DNA of 64,000 nucleotides from the NCBI GenBank assembly GCA_045837725.1, contig JBEWZL010000244.1, positions 248,001-312,000 on the forward strand, in the 5' to 3' direction. The notes beneath the pieces were generated by a model, which saw nothing but the letters and a program-made list of their open reading frames with translations, was not told the DNA's origin and did no database searches. Made by a program: the position numbers and the translations under genes. The first letter of the stretch is position 1. Each line of letters starts with the position of its first letter. The DNA is from Vermamoeba vermiformis. Lineage: Eukaryota > Tubulinea > Echinamoebida. Shown here in pieces: positions 1 to 10,995 of this stretch.

Positions 1-891
1 AGCGAGACCTTCGTGCAGTGCGCGCACCTCTTGCTCTACCCCACGCTGTACGATGCTGTCACACTCGCGCCCAGCAAGAAGAGTGCCACCAACAAGAAGG
101 AGCACGAGGCACTCTACGCGGCACTCAAGAAGCAGAGTGGCACTGTGTCAGCGGAGCTCAATATACTCCGCAAACTCTACAAAGCACTCTGGGCCAACGA
201 TCGAGCGAGCATCAAGACCCTGTTGCGCGAGATTAAATCTCCGCTGCTGAGTGCCAGCGCCAATCGCATGATCTGCGCGTATCTCGTCAACGAGGAGCTG
301 TTCGATCAGTTCTACGCGCGCATTGTTCCGCTCATCGATCTCACCAAGAATTATCCGCACAATGCAGTCTTTGCGGGAATGTTAACCGATTCGATCGATC
401 GGCTCAAAAAGTTTATCAACGACTTGCCAGCACGTGTCAACACGTCATCAAATGCAAGTGCCAGCACGCTCAAGGACAACATTGACATTTATAGAAAAGC
501 CCTCGTGATGCTCGTGACTATAATTAGCTCTGCTGACACCTTGCCGCGCGGTGTCACCTCGACAATCACCAAGTCCTTCAAGTACGGCGGAACAATTGTT
601 GCCATCCTCACTAACGATGCTATTTTTAGATCACTGGGCGCTGATCTCGACAAGTGGCTGCGCGAGTTGAGTGGCAAAGACGAGGCCAGTGCGGGGAAAT
701 TGCGACGCGAGATGAGCGGAGAATTGCGTGCCCTGGTGAAGAGCAGCGACAGCGAGGACTTGACAGCACTGCTCGACACACTCGATCGATCGGACAGCAA
801 GACCGATGCCAAATCGAGCTCGAATTCTTCTCGCCGCACTGACTCGGAATCTCGCCGCAGCACACGTGACCGATCACGTGACGACAAATAA
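1..891 (+). CDS. C-terminal part of an unidentified helical protein (5' end outside window)
   Basis: An open frame runs from the first base to a TAA at 889-891, so this is the last exon (about 296 residues) of a gene that begins upstream. The residues are almost all predicted helix with Leu/Ala-rich amphipathic stretches, like the end of a HEAT/ARM or other alpha-solenoid protein. The final 40 residues are a disordered Ser/Arg/Asp-rich tail ending SRDRSRDDK. I do not recognise the family; a repair or nuclear scaffold protein is possible but only a guess. Its 3' end faces the stop of the PLPBP gene (938) only 47 bp away, so the two 3' UTRs must be tiny or overlap. No AATAAA is evident just after the stop. 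Confidence 0.6.
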   Translation, partial: SETFVQCAHLLLYPTLYDAVTLAPSKKSATNKKEHEALYAALKKQSGTVSAELNILRKLYKALWANDRASIKTLLREIKSPLLSASANRMICAYLVNEELFDQFYARIVPLIDLTKNYPHNAVFAGMLTDSIDRLKKFINDLPARVNTSSNASASTLKDNIDIYRKALVMLVTIISSADTLPRGVTSTITKSFKYGGTIVAILTNDAIFRSLGADLDKWLRELSGKDEASAGKLRREMSGELRALVKSSDSEDLTALLDTLDRSDSKTDAKSSSNSSRRTDSESRRSTRDRSRDDK

Positions 892-937
892 TGGCAATCC
901 TTTTTTTGTAAATTTCCACTGTACAAAACTAAACGTT

Positions 938-2158
938 CTATTTATGGTAATTGCGTGCTCCAAATATAGTGCTGCCCACGCGGATGTTCGTGCTGCCCAG
1001 GGCAACAGCCTGCGCGAAATCTCCGCTCATGCCCATGGAGAGCTCGAACGACTCTACCGGCACTCCTAATTTGGCAGTGACTTCTGCGCGACACTTGACG
1101 AGGGCCTGTGCGAGGTCAGTGACATGACACGTGTCAAACAGCGACCACTACACGTACCTCAAAATCACGTGTTGGATCACCGTGCAGTGCACCAATGGTC
1201 ATCAGACCTAGAGCGATTAGCCTTATTTGGCAGTGTTATTTATAGCTCACCTGTCACACGGAGGTGCGGACACTGCGCGCGAATCTGTTCTACCAGGGCT
1301 GCACAGGCACTTGGCTCCACGCCTGATTTGGCTGTGACACGTGTCAGTGAAAAGGCAGCACAGAGAGCTAAAAATAGACTCACCGTCCTCGCCGCTGGTG
1401 TTGACTTGCACGAACACGTTCAGTGAACGGTTCGGATCAATGCTTTGCAGAGATTTATCGAGGGTGGTGGCGAGGGAGAGCGAATCCACAGTCTCGATCA
1501 CGTGGAGGGACTGGTGCGCGACTTTGAGCAACTTCTTGACTGCAACAATGCGTGAGATGGTCGTATATATATATATGTGCATATTAATATAGTATCATAG
1601 CCCAAGCAGTGGCTGCACCACACCTTTGTTGGACTGCAAGTGACCAATGAAGTGCCACTGAATGTCTGCTGGCAACTAACGCGCGTCAACACTCTGTGTA
1701 TATAATATATATATATTGCTATCACTTACTTGCGGCACTTTCTCCATCAGTTCTTGCGCCTGAATAGAACACATCTGTCAATTTACTAGCTACTCGCATC
1801 AGCACCGCTACACTCACGTAATTTTCTCCGAAATGGCGCTGTCCCGCATCGTAACACGCTTTAATGAGCTGCACGGACTTGGTCTTAGACACCGCTACGA
1901 GACGTGGCTAATATATTAAAAGATAATCAGCAATATTCACAGTTAATACGCCACTCGTACTAGTGTCTTCAAATTGTGCTTGACGCGCAGTGCCTCAATG
2001 TCACTCTGCACTTGTTTGAGCTGTGCGACGACTTGCTCGGGAGTGGGATCTGGTTCAGCCATGCTGTAGTGCCGTGCAGATGTGCCTCGTGTGACTCGTC
2101 GCGAGGGGTGTAATGCGCTGACTCGTAGTAGTGCTGTGCGTGCTAGACTTGGTAGCAT
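938..2158 (-). CDS. PLPBP: Pyridoxal phosphate homeostasis protein (PLPBP/YggS family)
   Basis: Spliced from about seven exons. The assembled protein shows the YggS/PROSC hallmarks in order: RLVAVSKTKS (PLP lysine in AVSKTK), HFGENY, QELMEK, WHFIGHLQSNK, VNTSGED, GLMTIGAL, ELSMGMSGDF and RVGSTIFGARNY near the end. The family binds PLP without catalysis and buffers vitamin B6 and amino/keto acid pools. Two starts are possible: ATG at 2062 gives the usual length, while ATG at 2158 adds 32 residues rich in Arg/Ser/Leu with no acidic residue (MLPSLARTALLRVS...), a typical mitochondrial presequence, and I prefer it. Two introns contain the palindrome TGACACGTGTCA (1125-1136, 1335-1346). It is divergent from the chalcone-isomerase-like gene. 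Confidence 0.9.
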
Positions 2159-2176
2159 TCACAACGCGCAGTGAAA

Positions 2177-3350
2177 ATGAAATCAGCTGCACTGCGCAAT
2201 TATTTCACAGCCTCGCACACAGCGGTCAAACATTGCGTCAATTTATTCACGGCAGATATTTGCAGCAGCTCCAAGCATATCAGTATTAACATCTGCACCA
2301 AATATCAACATGTTGAGGTAAAGTTACGCAGCTATTCATTGATTTCACCAGCACAAAATATTATCAGTTCTGCGCTGTGTGCTACTATTTATAGCGCTAT
2401 AAATACCGGCGTTTATATTACTAGTAAATTAAAAAATATTGTTGTTGTCGATTTATTTGTTCACGAATTCCGTTCACAGAACACTTGCCCATCGCGTGCT
2501 CACTCGTGCGAGACACGTGTCGCTACAAAGATCACGTGCTCTTCGTGCCAAATTTCCAGTCCGTGGTCCCAGTCCACAGCTCCACACCGCGGTGGCACGT
2601 GTCACTTCGCTCACTGCCCTCGGTCTCGCTGCTCTCGCTGTCACGCCCATCGAATTTCCTTTTAAGGAAAGTACCGAGCAGTCCAGCAACAAAGACACGC
2701 ACCACACATTCCCCGTGACGCTGCGGAACAATGCAGTGGCCCTGACGCTGATCGGCAGTGCAGTGCGCACAGTGACCATGTTCAACTTCTACACCTACAC
2801 GCTGGGGCTATATTTAGCTGACGATCAGCTCGCAGCTCTGCGCAAGGAGTGCGGAACAACTCCCAGCACGGAACAGGCCGCGACAGCACTGAGTCAGCTG
2901 AGCAGTGCAGTGACAGGTGCCAGTCCGCGCGTGGTGGCACTCATGCGCATTATTCCGTACCGCAGTGCCTCGCCGCCACACTTGTTGGGCAGTTTGTCCC
3001 GCGCCACCTGTCTGCGCGTCAGAGAGCTGCACGGCACCGAGGACGAGTCACGTGACTGGTGCGCGCAATTGTCCGCGAGTCTGCCCGGTGTGAAAGACAT
3101 TGCCCCGGGTCACGTGATTGACATTGAACTCCGTGCTGATGGCACCGCTTGTGTCTATTTTAAGGTGCGGTGACGTTCACTGAATCAGCAGTACTGACGC
3201 TATTCCTACCAGGGCCAGTTGACGGCAGAATTGACACGTGATTCGCGCGCAGTGGCAGCGTTGTTGCAACTATTCACAGGACCCAAGCCCCGCACTGCAG
3301 CTGTGCATCAAGCCCTGGTTGAGGGTCTGCGCGATGTACTTGCCAAATAA
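2177..3350 (+). CDS. Chalcone isomerase-like protein (AIM18/AIM46-type)
   Basis: The main exon (about 2480-3165) is joined by a 50-nt intron to a final exon ending in TAA at 3348-3350. The product has a chalcone-isomerase-fold signature: NAVALTLIGSAVRTVTMFNFYTYTLGLYL, then a central helical part and a C-terminal segment in which each part fits the CHI-like/AIM18 family of fatty-acid-binding or mitochondrial proteins. The catalytic plant CHI residues are not evident. An Arg-rich, acid-poor region (RVLTRARHVSLQRSRALRAK) precedes the domain and looks like a mitochondrial presequence. The 5' end is unresolved: no ATG lies in frame in the main exon before the domain, so an upstream exon is needed. 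The ATG at 2177 (MKSAALRNYFTASH) is a candidate, but I cannot find a phase-consistent join. AATAAA overlaps the stop. Confidence 0.6.
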
Positions 3351-3524
3351 AGCAAGAAGTTTAAATGTTAAATCTTTTAGCAACAATTGTTTCAGTCTTG
3401 CCCTTCAACCACAGCACAAGACTCACTTGGTAATTAATAGCACTATTCGCGCCGATAATTATACAATTTACTATACTACTAGCCGCAGCAACAAATACAG
3501 CAGTCAAACAAAATATATTAGTCG

Positions 3525-5461
3525 ATGACGAGCCAATTTGATCAGGAACTCACACAATTAGAGCAATTATATCGCAGCATCACTGAGAGCGCACAGAATT
3601 ATGCAGATCTGCTCATCCACTTGCTGCACGAGTACGCGCACTCAGATCACGCACCACAACTGTTTCAAACACTAGTACCACACCTCACCGCCTCTAACTC
3701 ATCCAGCGAGTCGACATTGCGCACACTATATGAAGACTGTGCTTTTGAATTGTTTCCAGCACTTGTCACCGCGTTTGACACAGATCCAGCCACCTTCACC
3801 GCTGTAAGTGGCCTGCAGCGATGTATATTCACGTCCCTATTAATATTGCGATAGATATTCGAAGCCATGTCCAAGTACGGCAGACCTCGCGAAGTGCTGT
3901 TGCTCATCCAAGAGCAGTGGAGTGCACATCCGCGCCAGTACGCGCTCAACACCTTGTTGCTCACCTGCACGCGTCTATGTATGAATGTGATGTATATACT
4001 GCGCTATACTGATGATAGTCGTAGTGTTAGAGCGATTAGGCGAGAAGAGTGCCTCACATCTGGATGCAGTGGCTCGTGCGAGTGTTAAATTGCTGTGCCA
4101 GGTGCCAGCACACGACGACGACGACCACGAGGACAAGCACGATGAAGAGCAGGTCAGCAGTGCCCTATTAGCTGTCATTATGCATCGCTCATCACGTGTT
4201 GCAGGTGCTCGCTGTGCAGACGTTGAATACCGCGGAACAATTGCGGAACAATAGAATTACGCGCCGCGAGGATGATTCACTGAAACACATCGCGCAGTAC
4301 TTAAATCACGTGCTAGATTTGTTGGAGCACGTGACTGCATCGTGCACACCGCGCCTGTCCAGTGCCGTGTCAAATGCTATTTTTAAACTGCTCGGATTGT
4401 TATTGCCTTATTTGGAAAGCATGGATGTTCGCGCAGTGCTGCTGATACTGCGCACAGTGCCACGTGTCAGCGAATTCATGCAATTGCTGCAGCAAGGACG
4501 CGACGAACACCCGCACGAGATTGGCGGCTATTTATATCTCCTCTATCTCCGCAGCTCGAATCTCCCGCTCGAGATTGCGCACCGACCGCCACTCGTCTAC
4601 GCACCGCGTCACGTGTTCGCAGCGAGCGTGCCGTACTGGACTGCCCTGCTCAGCGCTGACTCGCCACGTGTGCGGCACTGTGGCGTGCGTCTGATCACGT
4701 GGTGCGTGTGCGAGCACGTGGTGGCAACTGATCTCGCGCTCGGAGATTTCAAGCACTGCACATCGGAGATTTCGCAACACCCCGCACTGCTATTGGCGCA
4801 AGTAAGTGTCAGTCGTTCAGTGAAACAGCTGTGCTCATTTCCTTTTTAGGCAATTGTGGATTATGTCGTGCGCTGCGAGGATCAACAGCAGCGTATTGCA
4901 GTGTTCAATTCACTGAACAGATATTTGCAGCTGTTCCAGGACCAGGCCCACTATGAGCTATTAATAGCCCTCATCGCGCACTGTCCTTATCCGCACGTGG
5001 CTGCGGCCTTCATCGACCAGTACAGAAAGCTGTTGCCCCACGTGACAGCGGACTCACCGTTCATGAAACACTTGGTAGACAACCTCAAGTCGTGGTTGAC
5101 AGCACGTGACTTGGTGACAGGTCGCGATGTGCTCAATGCAGCCCTCAGTTTGACACGTCTGGCACTGCTGAATCGACACGTGTCCGCGAGTGCAGCACTG
5201 CAAACACATCACGTGGAGCTGCTGACCTGCGTGAAGCGATTGGACGAGCAGTTGGTGGTGGAGATACGACGGGAGATTTCAAACAGTGACTGGGAGGCAC
5301 AGAAAGAGACGGCCTCGCTGATGACACGTCAGGGCCTGGCATCCATGTCAGCACGTGACATTGACCGCGCACAACAGCAGCACATTGTACAGCTGCAAAT
5401 GATCCACTCGCTGGTGACACGTGTCATGGAGCTGTTGAATGAGGCACGTGATCAGTACTGA
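3525..5461 (+). CDS. GLMN: Glomulin / ALF4 family inhibitor of cullin-RING ligases
   Basis: Five exons with introns near 3807-3854, 3980-4018, 4153-4205 and 4802-4849 give a protein of about 580 residues, the length of glomulin. It is all-helical HEAT/ARM-like. Segments that parallel animal glomulin are PREVLLLIQEQW near the N-terminus, an acidic run DDDDHED, the block around NSLNRYLQLFQDQAHYELL, and a C-terminal helix IVQLQMIHSLVTRVMELL. Glomulin binds RBX1 and blocks E2 recruitment to SCF ligases; the basis here is fold and pattern, not a search. Cullin-1 lies 3 kb downstream. Exons are saturated with CACGTG, including the full 12-bp palindrome at 5415-5426. The stop lies 10 bp from the stop of the convergent Myb-like gene. 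Confidence 0.7.
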
Positions 5462-5471
5462 CCAGCGCCAT

Positions 5472-6076
5472 TTATTTGAACACTACATGTCGCCCCTTGC
5501 TCTAAAAATAGATCAGATCACGTGATCACAGCACTGCCAGCACTCACCTGCAACATCCGCCATCGTTTCCTGTGATTGCGCACTTGTTCCGCGGTGACGT
5601 CACCGATCAGCTCCGCCATCACCTGGCAATCTGCACGCACGGTCAATCAGGGCGCGTACTGCAGTCATAATTAGCTGAATAAACGCACCTTTGATGCCCT
5701 GTCCGACTAGTTGCACGAAAAGTTCGTGCTGACCCTTGCTCCAACGAAAGCGCTTCTTGGTAGTCGGTTGCGCGTATCGGACGAGCAGTGTGGGGCTCTG
5801 AGCGCGGTGCAGCACTGCGAGGTGCCGATCTGGTTCTAACTCGTAGTAATGCGCTAGCAGCTCTTGAAATGCCTCCGTCCACTCCTGTACAGTAATTAGC
5901 AATATTGAATTATTTCCGATGCTCACCTGTTTAAGTTGGTTGAATTGTACTGGATTGAATTTCTGATTGCGCATCTGCACCACTACAATTAGTCAGTAAC
6001 GAGAGTATTATCCCCGATTCATACGGATGTGCTCTGAGCGGTGCACTGCCAGAGCTAATGCGCTGTGGTCGTTCAT
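5472..6076 (-). CDS. Small Myb/SANT-like DNA-binding protein
   Basis: Five exons on the minus strand encode about 150 residues from ATG at 6076. The C-terminal half is a single Myb-like helix-turn-helix: KKRFRWSKGQHELFVQLV, then GIKDCQVMAELIG, then TAEQVRNHRKRWR, with the spaced Trp/Phe core residues and a basic recognition helix. The N-terminal half is unremarkable helix (QEWTEAFQELLAHYYEL). A single-repeat Myb of this size could be a transcription factor or a telomere/chromatin protein; no partner domain is present. AATAAA (5471-5476 on this strand) overlaps the stop codon, so the 3' UTR is probably only a few dozen bases, running into the end of glomulin. Confidence 0.65.
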
Positions 6077-6200
6077 TTGTAGCGGAGGATAAATTGAGTT
6101 CGGGAGCGATGTTCACGAAATTTCGCTGATGCACACAACACGTCAAAAAAGGACAGACCTGTTGGTCCCATTCAGCTGCATTATCATCACACTGTAGACA

Positions 6201-7923
6201 ATGTCGGTCGATGCTCTTGCTGCACTAGTTGGATTTGACGATCCGTTACAGTTCCGCTATGCCTTGTGCTTGCTAGCTTGTTATCCCTTAGCGACAATCC
6301 ACAAATTACTGCCAAATGCACAGCTAAAATACACATATTCACTGTTAGTGGGTCTGTTCTATTGTTTCTTCTGCTTTGGATGGGATACGCTTCACTTTGT
6401 GGCCACGAGTACCGGCACTTATTTGTTAATGATTGTTAACAAAGGAAAATATCCTTGGTTAATAACTATATACAACTTGGTCTATTTAACATGGGGGTAA
6501 GCAGCTTCTAATTATCAATAATTTCTTTAATTATCAAAAAAACGAGTTTGTTTTATATATTCTCCTCTTTATTAATATGGTATCGGTTAGCCACTATGAC
6601 CGACTAGTGAATCACTATTTGGAGTATTCGCTTGACTGGACGCTGCCGCAAATGATTTTGACATGCAAGCTTGGGGCCTTAGGTTTCAATTACTATGACG
6701 GCACGCAAGTCTCTGATCCGAAGCAGTTGAAGCCTGAACAAGCCAAGACTCGCATCACTCGCTTGCCCAATCCCCTTGAATTCTACAGCTACGTATTTTT
6801 CTTTGTTGGATTTTTGACAGGTCCTTGGTAAGTGCTGGATCTTATTTATTATTCTCAGCCACATCCACTCACTGCACGACAGGGGTGAATTAAAGGAGTA
6901 CCAAGACTTTACTACGAAGGAGATGTACGCTGATGTAAGTAGCTGCACAGTGTCTTATTAGTGACTCATGTGTCGCAGAACAAGGGTGAGATCCCGAGTG
7001 CTACGCCGTTTGTGTTGCGTCGTGTGGTGATGGCAGTGGCAGGCTACATCTGCTTCCAACTCTCCAAGGTGATCAGCGCCGTCTACATCACCACTGACGA
7101 GTTCCTCACGCACTCGCTCGGCTATCGTATTGTCTACTACTACATTGCCTGTGAACTCGCCTTCAGCAAGTACTACCTCGCCTGGTACCTCGGTGAAGGT
7201 GCGTGTGCCTATGTAGGTCTCTCGTACAATGGCAAGGACAAGGACGGCAAGCCGCGCTGGGACCGCATCCAGATGGTGGACATTGTGCGCTGGAAACTCG
7301 CGCGCAACACTCGCGAGCTGGTGGCATACTGGAACATGATGATTGCCAAGTGGCTCAAGTTCCACATTCACTTCCGCGTGCTGCACAACAAGTTGTTCGG
7401 CGTGGTGCTCGGTCACACTGCTGCACGCGCAGTCACCTTTGCAGCGAGTGCGTTCTGGCACGGTCTGTATCCAGGCTACTACTTCTTTTTCTTGGGCTCC
7501 TCGCTGTTGTGGCTCGAGTGCGATGACTGTACGTAACTCAACTGAATAACAATCGTAGCGTACGACTGACATCCACTCTCAGTGCTCATGTACAAGGTCA
7601 AGCCCTGGATTGTCGACGAGAAGGGACAATTCAAGTACCCCCACACGACGATATATCGCACCTTGGGTACCATTCTCTCCTACCTCTCGCTCATGTACAA
7701 CGTCATGTCATTCCACGTATGTAGCGCAAAGACTTCTCCTCATCATAATGTACTGACCTGCTTGTAGTTACTCTCATACGACCGTGCTGTGCGTGGCTAT
7801 GCCTCAATCAATTATTTAGGTCACATCATAGTCATTTCCTTGATCGTCTACCTTAAGTTCATCGATCCACTCATCTTCGGCAAGCCTCGTAAATTGCCTC
7901 GTGACATTGAACGAGAAAAATAA
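6201..7923 (+). CDS. MBOAT-family lysophospholipid acyltransferase
   Basis: Six exons (6201-6496, 6591-6827, 6883-6934, 6979-7528, 7583-7716, 7768-7923) give 474 residues, normal for LPCAT/MBOAT1/2/5 and yeast Ale1. Hydrophobic segments run throughout. Family blocks: SLDWTLPQMIL with FNYYDG, the MBOAT Asn region AYWNMMIAKWL, and the catalytic His in SAFWHGLYPGYY. The enzyme would re-acylate lysophospholipids in the ER membrane (Lands cycle). The C-terminus is charged (PRDIEREK). AATAAA at 7919-7924 contains the stop codon. Cullin-1 starts 178 bp downstream in the same orientation. Confidence 0.9.
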
Positions 7924-8101
7924 ACCATTTTAGTGTATTGCTAACAGAAAAGTGTAGCAGAGTATCTCCTCTCAATTTTGAATTTTCGTTGGGCCTGGGG
8001 CACCACAAAGTGGTTTTGCGCTCTTTGGTCATTCTTGTATTTTTTTTTTGACGACAACCAAACAAGACCTTCACTTTTCTTGAAGTTGAGCGAATATAGT
8101 A

Positions 8102-10812
8102 ATGGCTAGCTTTGATTTTGAGAAGAAGTGGGCAGAGTTAAAGGATGGCATTGCTTTGGTGATCAACGTTTGTTTGGGTTTGGAAACCCGCAAGATCGAG
8201 AGAGCTGAGTGGGCCACTCACTACAAGTATGTATCAATTACCAAAGTGTTTGCCACAAATACTACAAACCATATATAATTATTTAAAATTCCAACTCTTT
8301 TCTAACTAAATCTGCAGCACTGTTTACACTTGGTGTACGAGACCAGAAGAACAAAAGAAGGAAGAATTATACCAAAATGTTTCTACCTTTTTTGATTCGG
8401 TTGTCGCTCAACAAGAAGAGGTAAAATTAAATTATTGGTCTTGTTGCATTCGCAGTATTTTTTGTTCTTACAATTCTAACTTTTATTGAAATTTTTAGAA
8501 ACTTAAAGTACATCCTGATGGCGAGGTATTGCTTAAGGAATATTTGAAGACACTTGAGAACTTTGCCAGCGCAACTAGCAAGATCAAAAATATCTTTTCT
8601 TATATGGTAAGAATTCGCTCAGAGAACACTTCTATGAACTACCAATGAATTTAATTGCATATTTAAGTATCAATTAGCAATTGCTCATATTTTTAATTTA
8701 AAGCACCGTTATTGGATCCCTTCCCAGCAAACCAATGGTGAAGTTCGTGTGCGCAATATTGACGTCGTAAGTACTTACTTTAGAGTCTTTACACCCCCAC
8801 GATATACTAACGTGAACTTAAAAGATGTCTTTGGTGCACTGGCGTGAGCGTTGCTATGCCAAACTCAAGCCTCGTTTGCTTGAAAGCATCTTGAGTCTTG
8901 TTAACCGTGAGCGTCTCGGCGAGCAAGTCGACAAGACACTGTTGTCCAGTATGGTCAACTCGTACATTCGTCTCGGTGTCATCGAAGAGAGCCCTGTTCA
9001 CTTTTACAAGGCCGAGTTCCAAGATCCGTTCATTGCAGCCACCAAAGAGTTTTACAAGAAGGAAAGTGATGACTTCTTGGCCCAAAACAGCGTCAGCGAG
9101 TACATGAAGAAAGCTGAGATCCGAATCAACCAAGAAACAACCAACGCTCAACAGTACTTGCATCCGTCAACTGAGCCCGAATTGAAGCGCGCTATTGAAG
9201 AGTCGTTGATTGAGAGACACAACGAAGTGTTGCAAAACGAGTTCCAAGCTATGTTGCGCGATGATCGTGACGAAGACATGCGTCGCTTCTTCTTCTTGCT
9301 GTCAAGAATTCCCGACGGTCTTAACAACAGCTCTGCCACCATGCGAACTTTCTTGAAGGAAGTCGGTATGGGCATTGTCAAAGAACAATCCACCAAGCTC
9401 GACACCAAGGCAGCCGTGAAGAACTCCATTCCTCTCATCAATGCCTTGCTCAATCTGCACAAGAAGTACTCAGGCATTGTCAAGCGTTGCTTCTCTGATC
9501 ACAAGTTGTTCTCGCAAGCTATGGACGAAGCATTTACCTTCTTTATCAACAAGAACGTTGGTGTCTTTTCTATGGCTGAACTGCTCAACTTCTTCGTCGA
9601 TCACTTGCTCAAGGGTAATGAGAAGCTGCCTGAAGACCAAATGGAAGAGACTCTCGAAAACGTCGTTCGCCTCTTCTCTTACTTCGATGATAAGGACGTC
9701 TTTTACTTGGCCTTCCGCAGAGGTTTGAGCAAGCGTTTGTTGTCACGAAAGATCAACGAAGAAGCTGAAATGCAATTCATTTCTAAGCTTAAGGTAAGTC
9801 ATCATTAGGTGAATAATCAAAAGAAATCTAACTTGCTTGTACATAGATTCGTTGTGGTGATGTCTACACAAAGAAATTAGAAGGCATGTTCAATGACATT
9901 AAGTTGTCAAACGAAAGATTGCCCCTCTTCAAGGAATACTTGAAAGAAACTGGCCAAAGTGTTGGAATCGATATGCAAGTTACAGTCTTGAACGACTTGT
10001 ACTGGCCGCTGTCCAAGCAAACCGAGCTTGTGTTGGGCAAAGAATTGTTGCCCGCTGTCAAGGCCTACGAAGCTTATTACCACAAGACCAACGAGAAACG
10101 AAAGTTGACTTGGTTGTATAATCACGGCACAATTCAGTTGGCTCACAACTACTCAGACAAAGGTCGCATGAAGAAGGTTGAGTTGATCATCTCTGCCATT
10201 CAAGCCTCTGTTTTGCTCATGTTCAATACCAACGACAAGTTGACCTTCAAGCACATTCAAACAGAACTCAACCTCAATGAGGAAATGCTCAAGTTCTCTC
10301 TTGCTCCCCTCGTCTACAACAAGGTTAAGATTCTCAACCGTCATGGCGAGAAAGAAGAGGGCGAAGGAGAAAAAGAAAAAGAAACTCCTGCCGAAGAGGA
10401 CGAAGATGGCGAGAAGAAGAAGAAGAGACCCAGCAAATCTAAATCAAGCTCGGCTGATAGCGAATTGATCGACTCTAATGACACTTTCAGTGTGGCAGTG
10501 ATGAAGAAGTTGCCCAAGACTAAGATCACATTCCCGCCTGGCTCCACGAAGATGTTGAAACAAGAGTCTGACACCATTGTTGAAAAGACACAACAGGACC
10601 GTATCATCAAGATTGAGTTGGCTCTTGTCCGTGTCATGAAGTCGCGTAACGTTTGCGCTCAGAACGAACTGATCAGTGAGGCCTCACGCCAATTGATGCA
10701 GTTCTTCAGACCTGATCCGAGATTGATGAAGAAACGCATTGAAACTTTGATGGAACGTGGTTTCATGCGCCGTGACGAGAACGATCAGAAGATGATCCAC
10801 TACGTTGCTTAA
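8102..10812 (+). CDS. CUL1: Cullin-1, scaffold of SCF ubiquitin ligases
   Basis: Six exons (8102-8226, 8318-8420, 8499-8606, 8704-8766, 8825-9793, 9847-10812) encode 777 residues. N-terminal cullin repeats (LYQNVSTFFD, LVHWRERCYAKLKPRLL) are followed by the cullin homology domain (DDKDVFYLAFRRGLSKRLL, LTWLYNHGTIQL) and a winged helix with the NEDD8 acceptor in ALVRVMKSRN. The N-terminus binds adaptors such as SKP1; the C-terminus binds RBX1. It ends in the usual short MIHYVA. An extra segment of about 40 Glu/Lys/Ser residues after KVKILNRHGEK interrupts the cullin homology region. Cullin-1 rather than cullin-3/4 is judged from the N-terminal pattern. Confidence 0.9.
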
Positions 10813-10842
10813 TGTATTCTTTTGTTAATCATGCTTTTCTGC

Positions 10843-10848
10843 AATAAA
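10843..10848 (+). terminator. Poly(A) signal of CUL1
   Basis: AATAAA 30 bases after the stop codon. Confidence 0.55.
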
Positions 10849-10995
10849 TAGACTTGTATTTCGAAAGCTTGTTGCTCTGTAGTAGTTCAACCGCTGTAAA
10901 TTTTATTGATTGACGAGAATCTCGCTAAATTTAGTATTGTCTTTTTATTCTGTCTTATTTGATCTTGATCACACTATCTCCTCAAGCAGTAAACC

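Larger units (their letters stand above)
431..5526. repeat. Region with extreme CACGTG enrichment
   Basis: I count about 30 CACGTG hexamers from 431 to 5526, against an expectation of about one or two, in exons and introns of four unrelated genes. They include TGACACGTGTCA at 1125-1136, 1335-1346 and 5415-5426. From about 5.6 to 14.3 kb I find almost none. Confidence 0.75.

Noticed and set aside
1565-1720. TA-repeat tracts inside PLPBP introns
   Set aside because: Short simple repeats, common in AT-rich introns; no sign of a mobile element.
2439-2480. Start of the CHI-like protein at the beginning of the long open frame
   Set aside because: The frame opens with TTG codons and looks like intron end (cgttcacag acceptor); a eukaryotic start there is unlikely.
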